Positions 36,771 through 46,925 of a DNA stretch of 64,000 bases are shown here, piece by piece. Numbering within the stretch: position 1 is the stretch's first letter; every line of letters starts with the position of its first letter. The stretch is from Gemmatimonadota bacterium (GTDB lineage Bacteria; Gemmatimonadota; Gemmatimonadetes; Longimicrobiales; Gaopeijiaceae), in assembly GCA_012960225.1 (NCBI GenBank), contig DUBS01000056.1, forward strand, positions 108,894 through 172,893, read 5' to 3'. The position numbers and the translations under genes are program-made. The notes under the pieces are model-generated. The model made no database searches, was not told where the DNA came from, and was given only the letters and a program-made list of their open reading frames with translations.

Positions 36771-37745
36771 TCAAGGCTTTTCCAGCCCCGCCAACCCACG
36801 GATGACTGCCACCACTCCCTGCCCAAGACGCGGTGGGTTATAGCCACCTTCCAAGAGAGCGACGACCTTTCCGTCACAGTCAGCTGCAGCATCCTCCACG
36901 ATACGTCTGGTCATCACATATAGATCATTGGGTTCAAGAAGCATTCCCCCAAGTGGGTCTTCGGCCATTACATCGAAACCGGCTGAGACTAACACAAATT
37001 CCGGCGAAAACTTTTTCAGAGTTTGACCAAGCGCTTGGTCAAATGCGTGTAAGTAGTCCACTCGTGGAGTTGCACTCAGAAGTGGAACGTTGAGCGTATA
37101 GCCTTCCCCATCATCCCGGCCTCTCTCATTCGCACTACCAGTGCCCGGATAGTGCGGAGACTGGTGCAACGATAGGAAGTATACCGTTGCGTCTCCATAG
37201 AACGCATCCTGTGTGCCATTTCCGTGGTGTACATCCCAGTCGATAATGAGGACTCGATCCGCGTAACCTTCTGTCTGAAGCCACCGCGCAGTGATAGCGA
37301 TATTATTAAAGAGACAGAAGCCCATTGCTTGTCCTGGCGTAGCGTGATGACCTGGGGGCCTCGTGGCAACGAATGCATTACGAATATCACCTCGAGCGAC
37401 TGCCCTGGTCGCAGCAATTGCTGTACCCACACTTCCTAATGCAGCATTCCATGATTGGGAGGACACCTTGGTATCCGGATCGATTGCGATAATGGAATTT
37501 TCGTCCTCAGCACGCTGACAAGCCGCCTGCACTTGCTTGACATGATCCTTCGTGTGGACGAGAAGCAAATCGTGTTCGGTCCCATCTGCTGCTTCCATCT
37601 GCTCAGCATGACCATGAAGCATCAAAAGGTCATTTCCCACACTTGATGCGAGCGCCCGAAGACGACCCTGATGTTCAGGGTGACCCCAACCCGTGTCGTG
37701 AAGGGAAGAAGAATGGTGAAGAAAGAAGCCCGTTTTCTCACTCAT
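36771..37745 (-). CDS. Histone deacetylase-like amidohydrolase
   Basis: A 324-residue member of the HDAC/AcuC/acetylpolyamine amidohydrolase superfamily. Landmarks are RPPGHHAT with the two catalytic His (~130), FNNIAITARW, the zinc ligands in DWDVHHGNG (~170) and SAGFDVMAEDPLGG (~260), and the transition-state Tyr in EGGYN (~305). In bacteria such enzymes deacetylate small molecules (polyamines, acetyl-lysine) or proteins such as acetyl-CoA synthetase. No acs or GNAT gene is nearby to choose between these. Confidence 0.93.
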   Translation of the reverse strand: MSEKTGFFLHHSSSLHDTGWGHPEHQGRLRALASSVGNDLLMLHGHAEQMEAADGTEHDLLLVHTKDHVKQVQAACQRAEDENSIIAIDPDTKVSSQSWNAALGSVGTAIAATRAVARGDIRNAFVATRPPGHHATPGQAMGFCLFNNIAITARWLQTEGYADRVLIIDWDVHHGNGTQDAFYGDATVYFLSLHQSPHYPGTGSANERGRDDGEGYTLNVPLLSATPRVDYLHAFDQALGQTLKKFSPEFVLVSAGFDVMAEDPLGGMLLEPNDLYVMTRRIVEDAAADCDGKVVALLEGGYNPPRLGQGVVAVIRGLAGLEKP

Positions 37746-37811
37746 CGGTTTCGCTGAAGCATGATTTCAATACAGAGGCAAAAAGGACTAAAGACTTCAG
37801 CAAACAGCCTG

Positions 37812-40800
37812 CTAAATGCTCTGGGTAGAAACATTGAGGGACGCGATCCTCTCCTGCACGGACCGAACTTCCCTTTGGCGTGACTTTAGCGCGATGATCG
37901 CATCGCAAGCAGCAGAGGTCGCTGACATTGTTGTCAGATAGGGCAATTTGTGAGTTATAGCGGCTCGGCGTATGGCATAATCGTCGTACTGGGACTTCTT
38001 GCCGAGGGGCGTATTAATAAGGAGGACGACATCACCGGTAATAATATGGTCCACAATGTTCGGCTGTCCTTCGTTGACCTTGTAGACTCTTTCCGCCGGG
38101 ACGCCCAAACGCTCTAGGTAATCTTTTGTTCCCTGTGTCGCCATAATCTCAAAGCCCAAATCACGGAATCGTCGCAAGATCGGTGTTACCGTCTCTTTGT
38201 CGCTGTCGTTGACTGTCACAATGAGAACTCCCTCTTCCGGTAGCGGGTTCCCTGCTGAAATCTGAGCCTTGGCGAACGCCATCCCGAATGAGTCATCGAA
38301 GCCCATCACCTCTCCAGTCGACCGCATTTCAGGCCCAAGTAGTACATCAACGTCAAACCGGTTAAATGGGAATGCAGCTTCTTTGACTGCGACACCTGGA
38401 ACCGGCGGCTCTTCTTGAATCCCCAGATCGACAAGCTTCTCACCTGCCATGACACGAGCTGCGAGACGAGCCAAAGGTACGCCCGTTGCTTTACTCACGA
38501 ACGGCACGGTCCTAGAGGCTCTTGGGTTCACTTCAAGCACGTAAACAACCTCGTCCTTGATCGCGTACTGCACATTCAGCAGTCCGACTACACCAAGTTC
38601 GAGCGCAAATTTTCTGGTTAGTTCACGGATCTCTTCCAAGACCGCCCCCGAGAGTAAGTAGGGGGGCAGCACACACGCCGAATCTCCTGAGTGGACACCT
38701 GCATCTTCAATGTGTTGCATGATTCCGCCAATCACGACGTGAGTTCCGTCGCAAAGTGCGTCTACGTCTGCTTCGAAAGCATCCTCAAGGAATGAATCGA
38801 TCAGAACCGGGCGATCTGAGGAAGCATGAATTGCATCCTCAAAAAATGTCCGCAGAGACGTTTCATCGTATACAATCCGCATCCCGCGCCCACCGAGTAC
38901 ATAGCTCGGTCGGACTAAGATCGGAAACCCTATCCTGCCTGCTATCTTGACCGCTTCTTCCTCACTAGTTGCTAAACCGTTATCGGGCGTGCGGGCACCA
39001 ATCTTTCTACATACCTCATCAAAACGGTCTCGATCTTCCGCTCGATCGATTGCATCCACCGAAGTCCCTAGTACACGGGCACCTAGTTCCTCAAGTCCAT
39101 GAGCAAGTTGGAGGGGCGTCTGCCCTCCCAGTTGAAGCACGACACCTTTTGGTTTTTCAAGATGAACAATCTCGGCAACATCCTCGAGCGTGAGGGCTTC
39201 GAAGTAGAGCTTGTCACTCACGTCAAAGTCGGTAGATACCGTCTCAGGGTTAGAGTTGATCATGATCGTCTCATAGCCAGCTTCTCGCAGAGCGAGAACC
39301 GCCTGCACGCAGCAGTAGTCGAACTCAATGCCCTGCCCAATGCGGTTCGGCCCACTCCCGAGGATCACTATTTTCTCACGATCTGAGCGTTCGCTTTCAG
39401 TCTCATCCTCATACGATGAGTAGTAGTAAGGGGTTTCGGCTGGAAATTCTCCTGCACAGGTGTCAACCACGTTGTAGGTCGGCCGTATTCCTCTATCCCA
39501 TCGTCTTTCACGGACGTCGGATTCCTCTTCTCCTCTCAATGCTGCCAGTTGGAGGTCACTGAATCCTTCACGCTTCATATGTCGGAGAAGTTCTGTTGTT
39601 ACTTTCTCCTCCTCTGCATATCGCTTTTCCCATTCAACGCACTGGACAAGTTGATCCAAGAACCAGGGATCAATTTTGGTTGCAGCAAAAATCTCGTGTA
39701 CACCTAGTCCGGCTTCGAGGGCTCGTTTGATCTGGAATGGTCTGTGTGGCGTAGGACGCCTCAGTGCCACCAAAAGTGATTCTCGATCTTCCCCAGTTAG
39801 CCCATCGTCCTTGAGGCGTTCTGAAGTAACCCAACCGTGTCGCCCAGTTTCGAGACCTCGGAAACCCTTTTGCCACGCGCTCCGGAATGTGCGTCCAATC
39901 GCCATGGTCTCACCGACCGACTTCATCTGGATACCGAGCGTGTCATCAACTTCAGGGAATTTTTCAAAAGCGAACCTTGGGACTTTGACAACTACGTAGT
40001 CGAGAACCGGTTCAAACGATGCAGGTGTTGTCTTCGTTATGTCGTTCGGCAATTCATGCAGATGGTATCCGACGGCGAGCTTCGCACCTATCCGAGCGAT
40101 CGGGAAACCGGTGGCTTTGGATGCAAGAGCTGATGAGCGAGATACTCTCGGGTTCATCTCTACTACAAGCATTTCACCGTCATCTGGATTCACTGCGAAC
40201 TGGATGTTACAGCCACCTGCCTCAACACCAATTTCCCGTATAATCGCAATCGCAGCGTCGCGCATTCTCTGGTACTCGACATCGGTTAGTGTCTGAGCTG
40301 GAGCTACTGTGATTGAATCCCCGGTATGGACCCCCATCGGGTCAAAGTTCTCGATTGAACAAACCACGATGACGTTGTCGATACCGTCCCTGACAACCTC
40401 GAGCTCATATTCCTTCCATCCGATCACCGATTGGTCAATGAGTACTTCGGTGATCGGCGAAGCATCGAGTCCTTTCTTCACCTGATCTTCCAAGTCCTTC
40501 CGATTGTAGGCTATACCGCCACCCGTTCCTCCGAGAGTGAAGGATGGTCTTACAATCGCAGGATACCCTGTGTCCTCGACGATATTCATCGCCTCCTCAA
40601 CTGTCCCTGCAAAACCACCACGGGGCACCTCAAGCCCAATGCGCTCCATCGCCTCAGTGAATTTCTCACGATCTTCAGCCATCTCAATGGAGCGATCGTT
40701 TGCGCCAATCAGCTCCACACCGTGTTTATGAAGGATGCCCGCGCGGTGCAAATCCATCGCGACATTGAGCGCAGTCTGTCCGCCCATGGTGGGGAGGAGT

Positions 40801-41054
40801 GCGTCAGGGTCCTCGCGCTCAATTATTTTCTCAACCCAATCTGCGGTGATTGGCTCAATGTAAGTCTGATCCGCTAGGTCCGGATCAGTCATTATCGTTG
40901 CCGGATTAGAGTTCACTAGGACAACCCGATACCCCTCTTCCTTTAAGGCGCGGACGGCCTGGGTACCGGAATAGTCAAACTCGCAGGCTTGACCGATAAT
41001 AATCGGGCCAGAGCCCAGGATCAGTATGGTTTCTAGATCGTCGCGTCGTGGCAC
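37812..41054 (-). CDS. carB: Carbamoyl-phosphate synthase large chain
   Basis: CarB (1,080 aa), which makes carbamoyl phosphate from glutamine-derived ammonia, bicarbonate and two ATP for pyrimidine and arginine synthesis. It consists of two homologous ATP-grasp halves, each opening with the ILGSGP-I-G motif (near residue 11 and again near 560). There is an oligomerisation region in between and a C-terminal MGS-like allosteric domain (~940-1080, [15 protein letters not shown]). The start is GTG. The glutaminase subunit gene carA is not in the window. The MetS-like small gene ends 45 bases upstream on the same strand. Confidence 0.97.
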   Translation of the reverse strand: MPRRDDLETILILGSGPIIIGQACEFDYSGTQAVRALKEEGYRVVLVNSNPATIMTDPDLADQTYIEPITADWVEKIIEREDPDALLPTMGGQTALNVAMDLHRAGILHKHGVELIGANDRSIEMAEDREKFTEAMERIGLEVPRGGFAGTVEEAMNIVEDTGYPAIVRPSFTLGGTGGGIAYNRKDLEDQVKKGLDASPITEVLIDQSVIGWKEYELEVVRDGIDNVIVVCSIENFDPMGVHTGDSITVAPAQTLTDVEYQRMRDAAIAIIREIGVEAGGCNIQFAVNPDDGEMLVVEMNPRVSRSSALASKATGFPIARIGAKLAVGYHLHELPNDITKTTPASFEPVLDYVVVKVPRFAFEKFPEVDDTLGIQMKSVGETMAIGRTFRSAWQKGFRGLETGRHGWVTSERLKDDGLTGEDRESLLVALRRPTPHRPFQIKRALEAGLGVHEIFAATKIDPWFLDQLVQCVEWEKRYAEEEKVTTELLRHMKREGFSDLQLAALRGEEESDVRERRWDRGIRPTYNVVDTCAGEFPAETPYYYSSYEDETESERSDREKIVILGSGPNRIGQGIEFDYCCVQAVLALREAGYETIMINSNPETVSTDFDVSDKLYFEALTLEDVAEIVHLEKPKGVVLQLGGQTPLQLAHGLEELGARVLGTSVDAIDRAEDRDRFDEVCRKIGARTPDNGLATSEEEAVKIAGRIGFPILVRPSYVLGGRGMRIVYDETSLRTFFEDAIHASSDRPVLIDSFLEDAFEADVDALCDGTHVVIGGIMQHIEDAGVHSGDSACVLPPYLLSGAVLEEIRELTRKFALELGVVGLLNVQYAIKDEVVYVLEVNPRASRTVPFVSKATGVPLARLAARVMAGEKLVDLGIQEEPPVPGVAVKEAAFPFNRFDVDVLLGPEMRSTGEVMGFDDSFGMAFAKAQISAGNPLPEEGVLIVTVNDSDKETVTPILRRFRDLGFEIMATQGTKDYLERLGVPAERVYKVNEGQPNIVDHIITGDVVLLINTPLGKKSQYDDYAIRRAAITHKLPYLTTMSATSAACDAIIALKSRQREVRSVQERIASLNVSTQSI

Positions 41055-41099
41055 GTAGTAGCTACTAAATCGGGTTGCGCAACGCGGAGAGCCCTAGAG

Positions 41100-41216
41100 T
41101 TATCCCTCACCGCTTTTTCCTGCCTCCCTTCGAATAGCGGTAAAGAGAACCCATGCAAAGCCACCCCAGACGAAACTTACGACCAAGACCATTGTGATCC
41201 ATGTAGCTGTCGTCAT
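41100..41216 (-). CDS. MetS-like small subunit of an NSS transporter
   Basis: A 38-residue protein that is easy to miss: MTTATWITMVLVVSFVWGG begins it and FTAIRREAG follows. One transmembrane helix carries the FVWGG motif, then a short basic-acidic tail. This is the pattern of MetS, the accessory peptide of NSS methionine/alanine importers (MetP). GGGAG lies about ten bases before the ATG. MetS genes normally sit directly behind the transporter; here the only NSS transporter gene is 2.5 kb upstream on the same strand, with three unrelated genes in between. Its next neighbour downstream is carB. Confidence 0.7.
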   Translation of the reverse strand: MTTATWITMVLVVSFVWGGFAWVLFTAIRREAGKSGEG

Positions 41217-41459
41217 AGGTGACTCCCAGCCCTACGGGCGGTCTCAGATGTCGGCTTTATAAAGAGATTTGGTGGGGCTTCTACACTACTAAGAGCGAAG
41301 CCGGCGTAAGGTGGTGGAAGCGCGTTGGGGCTGCAAGCCACGTACTAACTATTTACCAGTATCGCAGCATCTGCAGCCTCCCATATAGACTCAGTAGAAC
41401 CGCGGTTGCGCGCACCTATTTTCGAGGGGTGGAATGGTTAACGGACCCCATTTACAGCT

Positions 41460-41486
41460 AAAAGATAAGCGGATCAAGATGATCCG
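41460..41486 (-). terminator. Probable terminator after the HD-domain gene
   Basis: On the minus strand, CGGATC and GATCCG form a perfect six-pair hairpin with a five-base loop, followed by CTTATCTTTT. It begins ten bases after the HD gene stop. The stem is short but the tail is T-rich. The remaining ~240 bases up to the MetS-like start (41217-41459) hold no recognisable gene; they must contain that gene's promoter if it has one. Confidence 0.45.
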
Positions 41487-41495
41487 GATTCTACG

Positions 41496-42065
41496 TCAGC
41501 TCTGAAGATCCTTTCCCCTGATTTGAAGCTGATCAGCAACAGTCCGGAGAGCATTAATGATATTCTGAATATGTTCTACACGCTCAAGCCCAATCAAATC
41601 AACACCCTTTTGAACCTCTTCTCTACTGACGCCTGCCGCGAATGTTTTGTCCTTCAACTTCTTCGTCACCGACTTGGGCTTCATATCGTCGATCCCATTG
41701 GGCCTGACGAGACAAGTGGCATACACAAGTCCGGAAAGCTCATCACAGGCGATGAGCACTTTATCGAGTTCGCTCTCAGGTTCAACACCTGTGAAATCAG
41801 CGCGATGTGCGAGGATGGCATGGAGAACTTCTTCGGGATACCCCTCTTCTCTGAGTCGAGCGACGGCTGTGAGTGGGTGCTCCTCAGGGTGTTTCTCCCA
41901 GTCTAGGTCGTGAAGGAGGCCCGCAAGGCCCCAGATGTCCTCATCACCACCACGGAGTTGTGCATAGTACCGAACAGCAGCCTCAACAGCATACATGTGC
42001 TTGCGTAGACCTTTGTTTTCCACCCATTCCTCAAGTAGAGCAACAGCTTCTTGGCGACCAGGCAT
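41496..42065 (-). CDS. HD-domain phosphohydrolase
   Basis: A 189-residue HD/HDIG-type protein. The metal-binding residues appear as His in LRKHMYAVE (~22), HD in LLHDLDWEKHPEEHP (~52), and His/Asp further on (ILAHRADF; LIACDELSG ~110). Small proteins of this family hydrolyse nucleotides or phosphate esters; the specific substrate is unknown. I recall it as a broadly conserved hydrolase often annotated only as HD domain protein. AAAGG lies upstream of the ATG. Confidence 0.85.
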   Translation of the reverse strand: MPGRQEAVALLEEWVENKGLRKHMYAVEAAVRYYAQLRGGDEDIWGLAGLLHDLDWEKHPEEHPLTAVARLREEGYPEEVLHAILAHRADFTGVEPESELDKVLIACDELSGLVYATCLVRPNGIDDMKPKSVTKKLKDKTFAAGVSREEVQKGVDLIGLERVEHIQNIINALRTVADQLQIRGKDLQS

Positions 42066-42188
42066 CTTAACCTTTCAAAAAGATTTGGTTTTTGACCGAA
42101 CCTGTACGCGTAATGCTACGGGCGGTCAACCCGCTATCTACTGATCACTATTGGCTTTTGCTACTTCTCAGCCGACTGATTTAAGTAG

Positions 42189-42839
42189 CTAGCTACGGGA
42201 AGAGGGGCACAGATGGCTTACTGCACAGGCTCCACAACGAGGCTTGCGCGCGTCGCAGACTCGACGGCCATGCCAAATCAAGAGGTGCGATAGCATCGTC
42301 CAGTATTCGTTTGGAAAGATCGATATCAGGTCACGTTCGATCCTCTCCGGAGTCTTCTCTTGTGTGAACTTGAGCAGTGTGGAAAGGCGTTTTACGTGTG
42401 TATCCACTACGACTCCTTCATCAATCCCAAAGGCGTTACCAAGTATCACATTCGCCGTCTTGCGTCCAACGCCAGGTAAGGCTGAGAGTTCAGCCATGGT
42501 GCTTGGCACCTCGCCTTGATGTTCCGCCTTAACTCCCTGGGCGAACCCGATGATGTTCTTGGCCTTATTCCGGAAGAATCCAGTGGATCGAATGATGTTC
42601 TCCACATTGTTCTGGATGCTTGAAGCCAGTGATTTCGCGTCAGGATAACGGCGGAATAACTCGGGGGTCACCATATTCACGCGCTTATCCGTAGTCTGAG
42701 CTGACAGTATTGTTGAGACCGCCAGTTGAAACGGATCGTCGAATTCTAGCTCGCAGTGAGCATCAGGATACTCCTCTAGTAGTAGGTCATACACCTCCTG
42801 TGCCCGAGCAATACGAGCCTTCTTGGACTCTCTAGGCAT
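42189..42839 (-). CDS. nth: Endonuclease III
   Basis: DNA glycosylase/AP lyase (216 aa) that removes oxidised pyrimidines. The helix-hairpin-helix LPGVGRKTANVIL holds the catalytic Lys (~122), VVDTHVKRL the catalytic Asp (~140), and the C-terminal 4Fe-4S loop has Cys spacing 6-2-5 (CDARKPRCGACAVSHLC). The ATG at 42839 gives the standard length; the frame is open further upstream but without homology. It overlaps the preceding gene by eight bases, so translation is coupled. Confidence 0.96.
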   Translation of the reverse strand: MPRESKKARIARAQEVYDLLLEEYPDAHCELEFDDPFQLAVSTILSAQTTDKRVNMVTPELFRRYPDAKSLASSIQNNVENIIRSTGFFRNKAKNIIGFAQGVKAEHQGEVPSTMAELSALPGVGRKTANVILGNAFGIDEGVVVDTHVKRLSTLLKFTQEKTPERIERDLISIFPNEYWTMLSHLLIWHGRRVCDARKPRCGACAVSHLCPSSRS

Positions 42840-43617
42840 TCTGAGTAACTCGGAAGAAAGGGAGAGTAGAAGGAACGGGATCCGCTTGATCGTTGGTATT
42901 AGGACTCGCCATTTCCACTGCACCTGGCACAGATGAAACATATGCAAAGAACCGAGCTAGAAGCTTAAGCACCTCTCCGGACGTTTCTAACGCATGAAGT
43001 TGGTCCAACTCACCACCCGGTAACTGACTCGAAAAGTCATCGATTCCATTCCGTACGACCGCCTGGACCCAACTACTAGCCTCCGATACTGGCGCTTCAG
43101 GGATCGGCACGATAACAAAACCCGGGCGATCGGGTCGAAGACCTGCAATCAAGAGCGAGTGGAGGGTTCCGCGATTTGAAAGTACCCAAAAAACACCATC
43201 AATCGACTCAGGAGTATCTGAATCTGCACCAGACATCCAAAGGAGGTGCTGTGGAAGTTGCATATACCCTGAAGATTCCGGAGGTATCGGTTGTCCGCCC
43301 CGATGATTCTTGACCAGATCGCGGGTCACGTCTTCACTGAGCAGATAGATGGGACATCCAGCCTGATTGAAATGTACAGCTTGGAAGACCAGCATGACGT
43401 ATTGATAGATGGTCTCCGGTAGCGCAGTGGGCCCTTGAATCTCTCTTACAAAGGCATCCACACGTCCCATCGCGAAAAAAGTGTTCAGGTCTGAGAGATC
43501 GGCATCTTGATTCTTCACTTCCTCCTCAATTCCGACAATTAATTCATCAAGAAGATCTTGGTCGGGAAACGCAAGTTCGTATGGAGTAAATCGGGCGTAG
43601 GAGTCGTGGAGCGTCAT
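42832..43617 (-). CDS. Unknown conserved-looking cytoplasmic protein
   Basis: I do not recognise this 261-residue protein. It is soluble, with no signal or transmembrane segment. It has a helical N-terminal region (~1-100: DQDLLDELIVGIEEEV, YQYVMLVFQAVHFNQAG), a mixed middle (VFWVLSNRGTLHSLLIAGLRPDRPGFVIVPI, in two parts) and a Pro-rich end. The reading frame is open from a TTG at 43665; the ATG at 43617 was preferred. It overlaps nth by eight bases, hinting at co-regulation with base-excision repair, though coupling in compact genomes is often fortuitous. Confidence 0.65.
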   Translation of the reverse strand: MTLHDSYARFTPYELAFPDQDLLDELIVGIEEEVKNQDADLSDLNTFFAMGRVDAFVREIQGPTALPETIYQYVMLVFQAVHFNQAGCPIYLLSEDVTRDLVKNHRGGQPIPPESSGYMQLPQHLLWMSGADSDTPESIDGVFWVLSNRGTLHSLLIAGLRPDRPGFVIVPIPEAPVSEASSWVQAVVRNGIDDFSSQLPGGELDQLHALETSGEVLKLLARFFAYVSSVPGAVEMASPNTNDQADPVPSTLPFFRVTQNA

Positions 43618-43728
43618 GGGCGCGAAGCTAGACGGGATGGGCGCTACACGGAAGCTGACACCCAATCGTATCCCGAATCACAAGGCTTAAAGGAGAGATA
43701 GGGTGCAGTACTTCCCTAGAAAATTAGC

Positions 43729-45222
43729 TTAAGACCCTTCCTCACTTGAGTTGAGCATAGCGGAGGTAGGGCTTTGCCATCTGGCTTGGACGGTCTTAGC
43801 TAACCAGTTGTTTGCTAACCGGAGTATGACCACGACGATCACAAACTGGATCAGCACTGTGCCGACATTATAGGAACTAAACAGTGTCCATGTTGCGGCA
43901 ACATCGTCCGAACGAGCTTCCCACAACCACCACAGGGCGAGAACAACCGCTTCGACTGCAACGAGTCGCATCGCCCAGTCCCACCAGGCACCGATATGGA
44001 TGTCTGAACCTTCCTGGTTGATGAATTTCTCTCGCCACTTGGTAACCCCATAACGGAGTACCGCGAAAGCGAAGAAAAAACCAGAAAGCATCAGACCCAC
44101 GCCCCAAACCCAATCCTGGTTCTGGAAGATCCCTAAGTTCAGGGCGCTCGGGATTCCGAAGAGGATCCCCGCGAGACCGACAGCCATAATCGCCCGACTC
44201 CGCGCCATTCCAAGATCTATAAGAATCCTGCTCGCAAGCTCAATCATCGCGACCAAACTGGTCCAGGCCGCAAATACAAGAGCCAGGAAGAAGAGCCCTT
44301 GGAGTACCCGTCCACCTGGGATTTGCTGGAAGAGTTGAGGAACCCAGATGAATGTTAGTCCCTCGTTCGTGGCTCCTACGATTTCGCTAGCAGCTTCCGG
44401 CATAACCGAGAACACCGTACATAAAACCATGATGCCGGCCAGAAGAGACATCGAGTTATTTCCAAAGCCGATCACGAATGCGTTCAGTGCAGTATCCTCA
44501 TCCGCTCTCATATACAGAGCGTATGTGAGTACCAATCCCCAACCCGCTCCCGTATCCCAAGCATTTTGGGTGAGAGCCTGGATCCAGATCTCATAGTTCG
44601 CTAATGCAGCCCAGTCAGGCGTGAACAGAAACTCAAGTCCTGCGCTAGCACCTGGAAGCGTGACCGCCCGCACTGCGAGTACCATGACAAGAATGATGAG
44701 GCTAGGGATTAGGAACTTTGCCGCAGTTTCAATCCCCTTCACTCCCCTTGAGACGACGAAGAGCCCCATTAACATGGCAACTACATGGGTAATGAGAGCC
44801 CCGCCCGTGGAATGAAAAGAGTCCCAAAACGCGCTCGGTGTCGTCCCAGGAACTTCACCCGTCAGGGTTCCAACGAAAAAGCGAATCGTCCACCCCATTA
44901 CCACGCTGTAGTAGAACATGATCGCCGTAGCTACAAAGGCAATCCACGCGCCCATCCAAGCAAACTTTGGTCCAAGTGTCTTAACGAAGGCCCCGATCGC
45001 ACCACTGCGTGTCCCCTTCCCCATGCCAAACTCAAGTATGAGGAGTGGCACCGACCAAGCGAGAAGAAAAACCACCCAGGCTACAAGGAAAGATCCTCCG
45101 CCATTGCTCGCTGCAATCCGAGGAAAACGCCAAATATTACCGGTGCCAACAGCCATGCCGAGCATAGCAAGCAGCATACCCCAACGAGAACTGAAGACTT
45201 CGGATTTAGACGCCACGGACAT
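43729..45222 (-). CDS. Sodium-dependent neurotransmitter-symporter-family (NSS) transporter
   Basis: An inner-membrane LeuT-fold transporter (497 aa, 12 helices) importing amino acids with Na+. The first helix has the unwound NSS signature (GMLLAMLGMAVGTGNIWRFPRIAASNGGGSF, residues ~15-45, given in pieces), and VPLLILEFGMGKGTRSGAIG follows. Bacterial members move methionine, alanine, leucine, tryptophan or tyrosine. The MetS-like peptide encoded at 41100-41216 would favour methionine/alanine if they work together. The ATG at 45222 was chosen; a TTG at 45243 is also in frame. It lies 230 bases after glyS on the same strand. Confidence 0.92.
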   Translation of the reverse strand: MSVASKSEVFSSRWGMLLAMLGMAVGTGNIWRFPRIAASNGGGSFLVAWVVFLLAWSVPLLILEFGMGKGTRSGAIGAFVKTLGPKFAWMGAWIAFVATAIMFYYSVVMGWTIRFFVGTLTGEVPGTTPSAFWDSFHSTGGALITHVVAMLMGLFVVSRGVKGIETAAKFLIPSLIILVMVLAVRAVTLPGASAGLEFLFTPDWAALANYEIWIQALTQNAWDTGAGWGLVLTYALYMRADEDTALNAFVIGFGNNSMSLLAGIMVLCTVFSVMPEAASEIVGATNEGLTFIWVPQLFQQIPGGRVLQGLFFLALVFAAWTSLVAMIELASRILIDLGMARSRAIMAVGLAGILFGIPSALNLGIFQNQDWVWGVGLMLSGFFFAFAVLRYGVTKWREKFINQEGSDIHIGAWWDWAMRLVAVEAVVLALWWLWEARSDDVAATWTLFSSYNVGTVLIQFVIVVVILRLANNWLAKTVQARWQSPTSAMLNSSEEGS

Positions 45223-45337
45223 CTCCGGATCTTGGCAAAACAAAGCACGGTCGCATGGCTAAGCCATTTGACCGCAGGTGAGTATAGGGTCGAGGCAATC
45301 CCCTGGGTACTTAACTGTCACCTCATATGTCTAACCG

Positions 45338-45355
45338 GCGCTTATTTTAAAGCGC
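45338..45355. repeat. Short perfect hairpin in the glyS-NSS gap
   Basis: GCGCTT and AAGCGC flank a six-base A/T centre. It has no T run on either side, so it is not a convincing terminator. It could be an operator or mRNA stem in the 5' region of the NSS transporter gene. The rest of 45223-45452 shows nothing I can name. Confidence 0.3.
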
Positions 45356-45452
45356 GTGATCAAGCAAGAAATACAACTCAAGCTATTCACGGTCTATATG
45401 CATTAGTCCCGAGCTGCGGACTTAACCTCGGATCGATGTCCGAGTTATAGAA

Positions 45453-46769
45453 TCAAGAAAGCCGGTCGGTGATCCAGTTTACAACCTGATCTCCCCCTAC
45501 TCGTTCCTGCTCGAGGCTATCGCGATCCCGGACCGTCACCGTGCCATCCTCTGTGCTTTGTCCGTCGACTGTGATACACCATGGGGTTCCAATCTCATCC
45601 TGCCGACGATATCGCCGACCAATCGCACCCGATTGATCATAGAATGATGGTATTCCTGACGACCGCAGATCACCCATCATCTTCATCGCAATCTCTGGCA
45701 TCCCGTCCTTCTTCACGAGCGGGAATACCGCAGCTTTAAGTGGTGCTAGTTTTGGCTTTAATGCGAGTAATACCCTTTTTTCACCGTCGACTTCTTCCTC
45801 CCGGTACGCATCCGCTAGTAGAACAAGCAGCGTGCGGTCTACCCCCATTGATGTCTCTACTACGTAGGGGATATAGCGTTCATTGGAAGCCGGGTCGATG
45901 TATTCAAGACGTTTTCCAGAGTACTCCTGGTGGCGAGCGAGATCGTAATCAGTGCGGTTGTGGATGCCTTCGAATTCCTTCCACCCAAAGGGGAATTCGT
46001 ACTCGATATCAAACGCTTTCTTACAATAGTGTGCCAACTCATCTGCCCCATGCTCATGAAACCGCAACTTCTCGGGCCGAATTCCAAGCCCGAGGTGCCA
46101 TTGCATACGCAAGTCTTTCCATTCCTCAAAAACGTGCTCGTCATCCCCAGGCTTCACAAAAAACTGCATTTCAGCCTGTTCAAATTCGCGTGTGCGAAAA
46201 ATGAAGTTCCCGGGCGTAATCTCATTCCGAAATGCCTTCCCGATCTGCGCGATACCGAAGGGTACTTTCTGTCTCGTCGTACCCTGAATGTTCAAGAAAT
46301 TCACGAAAATCCCCTGAGCCGTCTCAGGTCGCAAATACACAGTGGCGGACGAATCTTCAACCGGTCCCATGAATGTCTTAAACATCAGGTTGAAGAGCCG
46401 GGGCTCAGTAAAAGCCTCTTTTGTGCCACATACTGGACACTGCCCATCCCTTACCTTAGGCAAGTCCACCCGAAAGCGACGATGACAGTTAGTGCATTCG
46501 ACTAGCGGGTCGGTGAAGCTTTCTACGTGACCGGAAGCCTCCCAGACACGAGGATGCATTAGGATGGACGCATCCACACCCTCAACGTCTTCACGCTGAT
46601 GTACCATCGAGGACCACCACAGCTCCTTGACGTTGCGCTTGAGTTCAACTCCTAGGGACCCATAGTCCCATACAGAGCCGGTCCCCCCGTAGATCTCCGA
46701 TGATTGGAAGACATACCCTCGCCGCTTGGCAAGCGATACAAGCTTCTCCATCAGGTCTGCAGTCACCAT
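45453..46769 (-). CDS. glyS: Glycyl-tRNA synthetase, dimeric type
   Basis: Class II glycyl-tRNA synthetase of the alpha2 type (438 aa), charging tRNA-Gly. It shows SSEIYGGTGSVWDYGSLGVELK near the N-terminus, an inserted zinc-like module (CTNCHRRF, then CPVCG, ~92-115), motif 2 (FRNEITPGNFIFRTREFEQAEMQFF, ~180-205, in pieces) and motif 3 (ETSMGVDRTLLVLL, ~300). The ATG at 46769 has AAAGGGAG ideally placed; the in-frame TTG at 46787 lies before that site and is unlikely to be used. No T-box-like leader is recognisable in the 156 bases shared with nfuA. Confidence 0.96.
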   Translation of the reverse strand: MVTADLMEKLVSLAKRRGYVFQSSEIYGGTGSVWDYGSLGVELKRNVKELWWSSMVHQREDVEGVDASILMHPRVWEASGHVESFTDPLVECTNCHRRFRVDLPKVRDGQCPVCGTKEAFTEPRLFNLMFKTFMGPVEDSSATVYLRPETAQGIFVNFLNIQGTTRQKVPFGIAQIGKAFRNEITPGNFIFRTREFEQAEMQFFVKPGDDEHVFEEWKDLRMQWHLGLGIRPEKLRFHEHGADELAHYCKKAFDIEYEFPFGWKEFEGIHNRTDYDLARHQEYSGKRLEYIDPASNERYIPYVVETSMGVDRTLLVLLADAYREEEVDGEKRVLLALKPKLAPLKAAVFPLVKKDGMPEIAMKMMGDLRSSGIPSFYDQSGAIGRRYRRQDEIGTPWCITVDGQSTEDGTVTVRDRDSLEQERVGGDQVVNWITDRLS

Positions 46770-46925
46770 AACTCCCTTTATTTTCAAGGCCTTCCGACAG
46801 GAGCAGATAGGCTGGAAAAGGTACCGGAGGCGCCTAGCCCCATCAACGTCATATCTGTAGCAAAATAGGAGAACAACTCAGGGTATGAGCTACCGGGTAT
46901 TAATTACAACAGTTAAGATCAACTT

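Noticed and set aside
41217-41459. Possible tRNA or small RNA upstream of the MetS-like gene.
   Set aside because: No cloverleaf with a TTCGA-type T arm or a CCA-compatible acceptor could be folded by eye.
44785-45450. Long open frame on the plus strand opposite the NSS transporter start.
   Set aside because: The product has no fold motifs and is full of basic and low-complexity residues. The minus strand encodes a clear transporter.
46770-46925. T-box or glycine riboswitch between glyS and nfuA.
   Set aside because: No T-box core sequence, antiterminator or glycine-aptamer motifs could be recognised on either strand.
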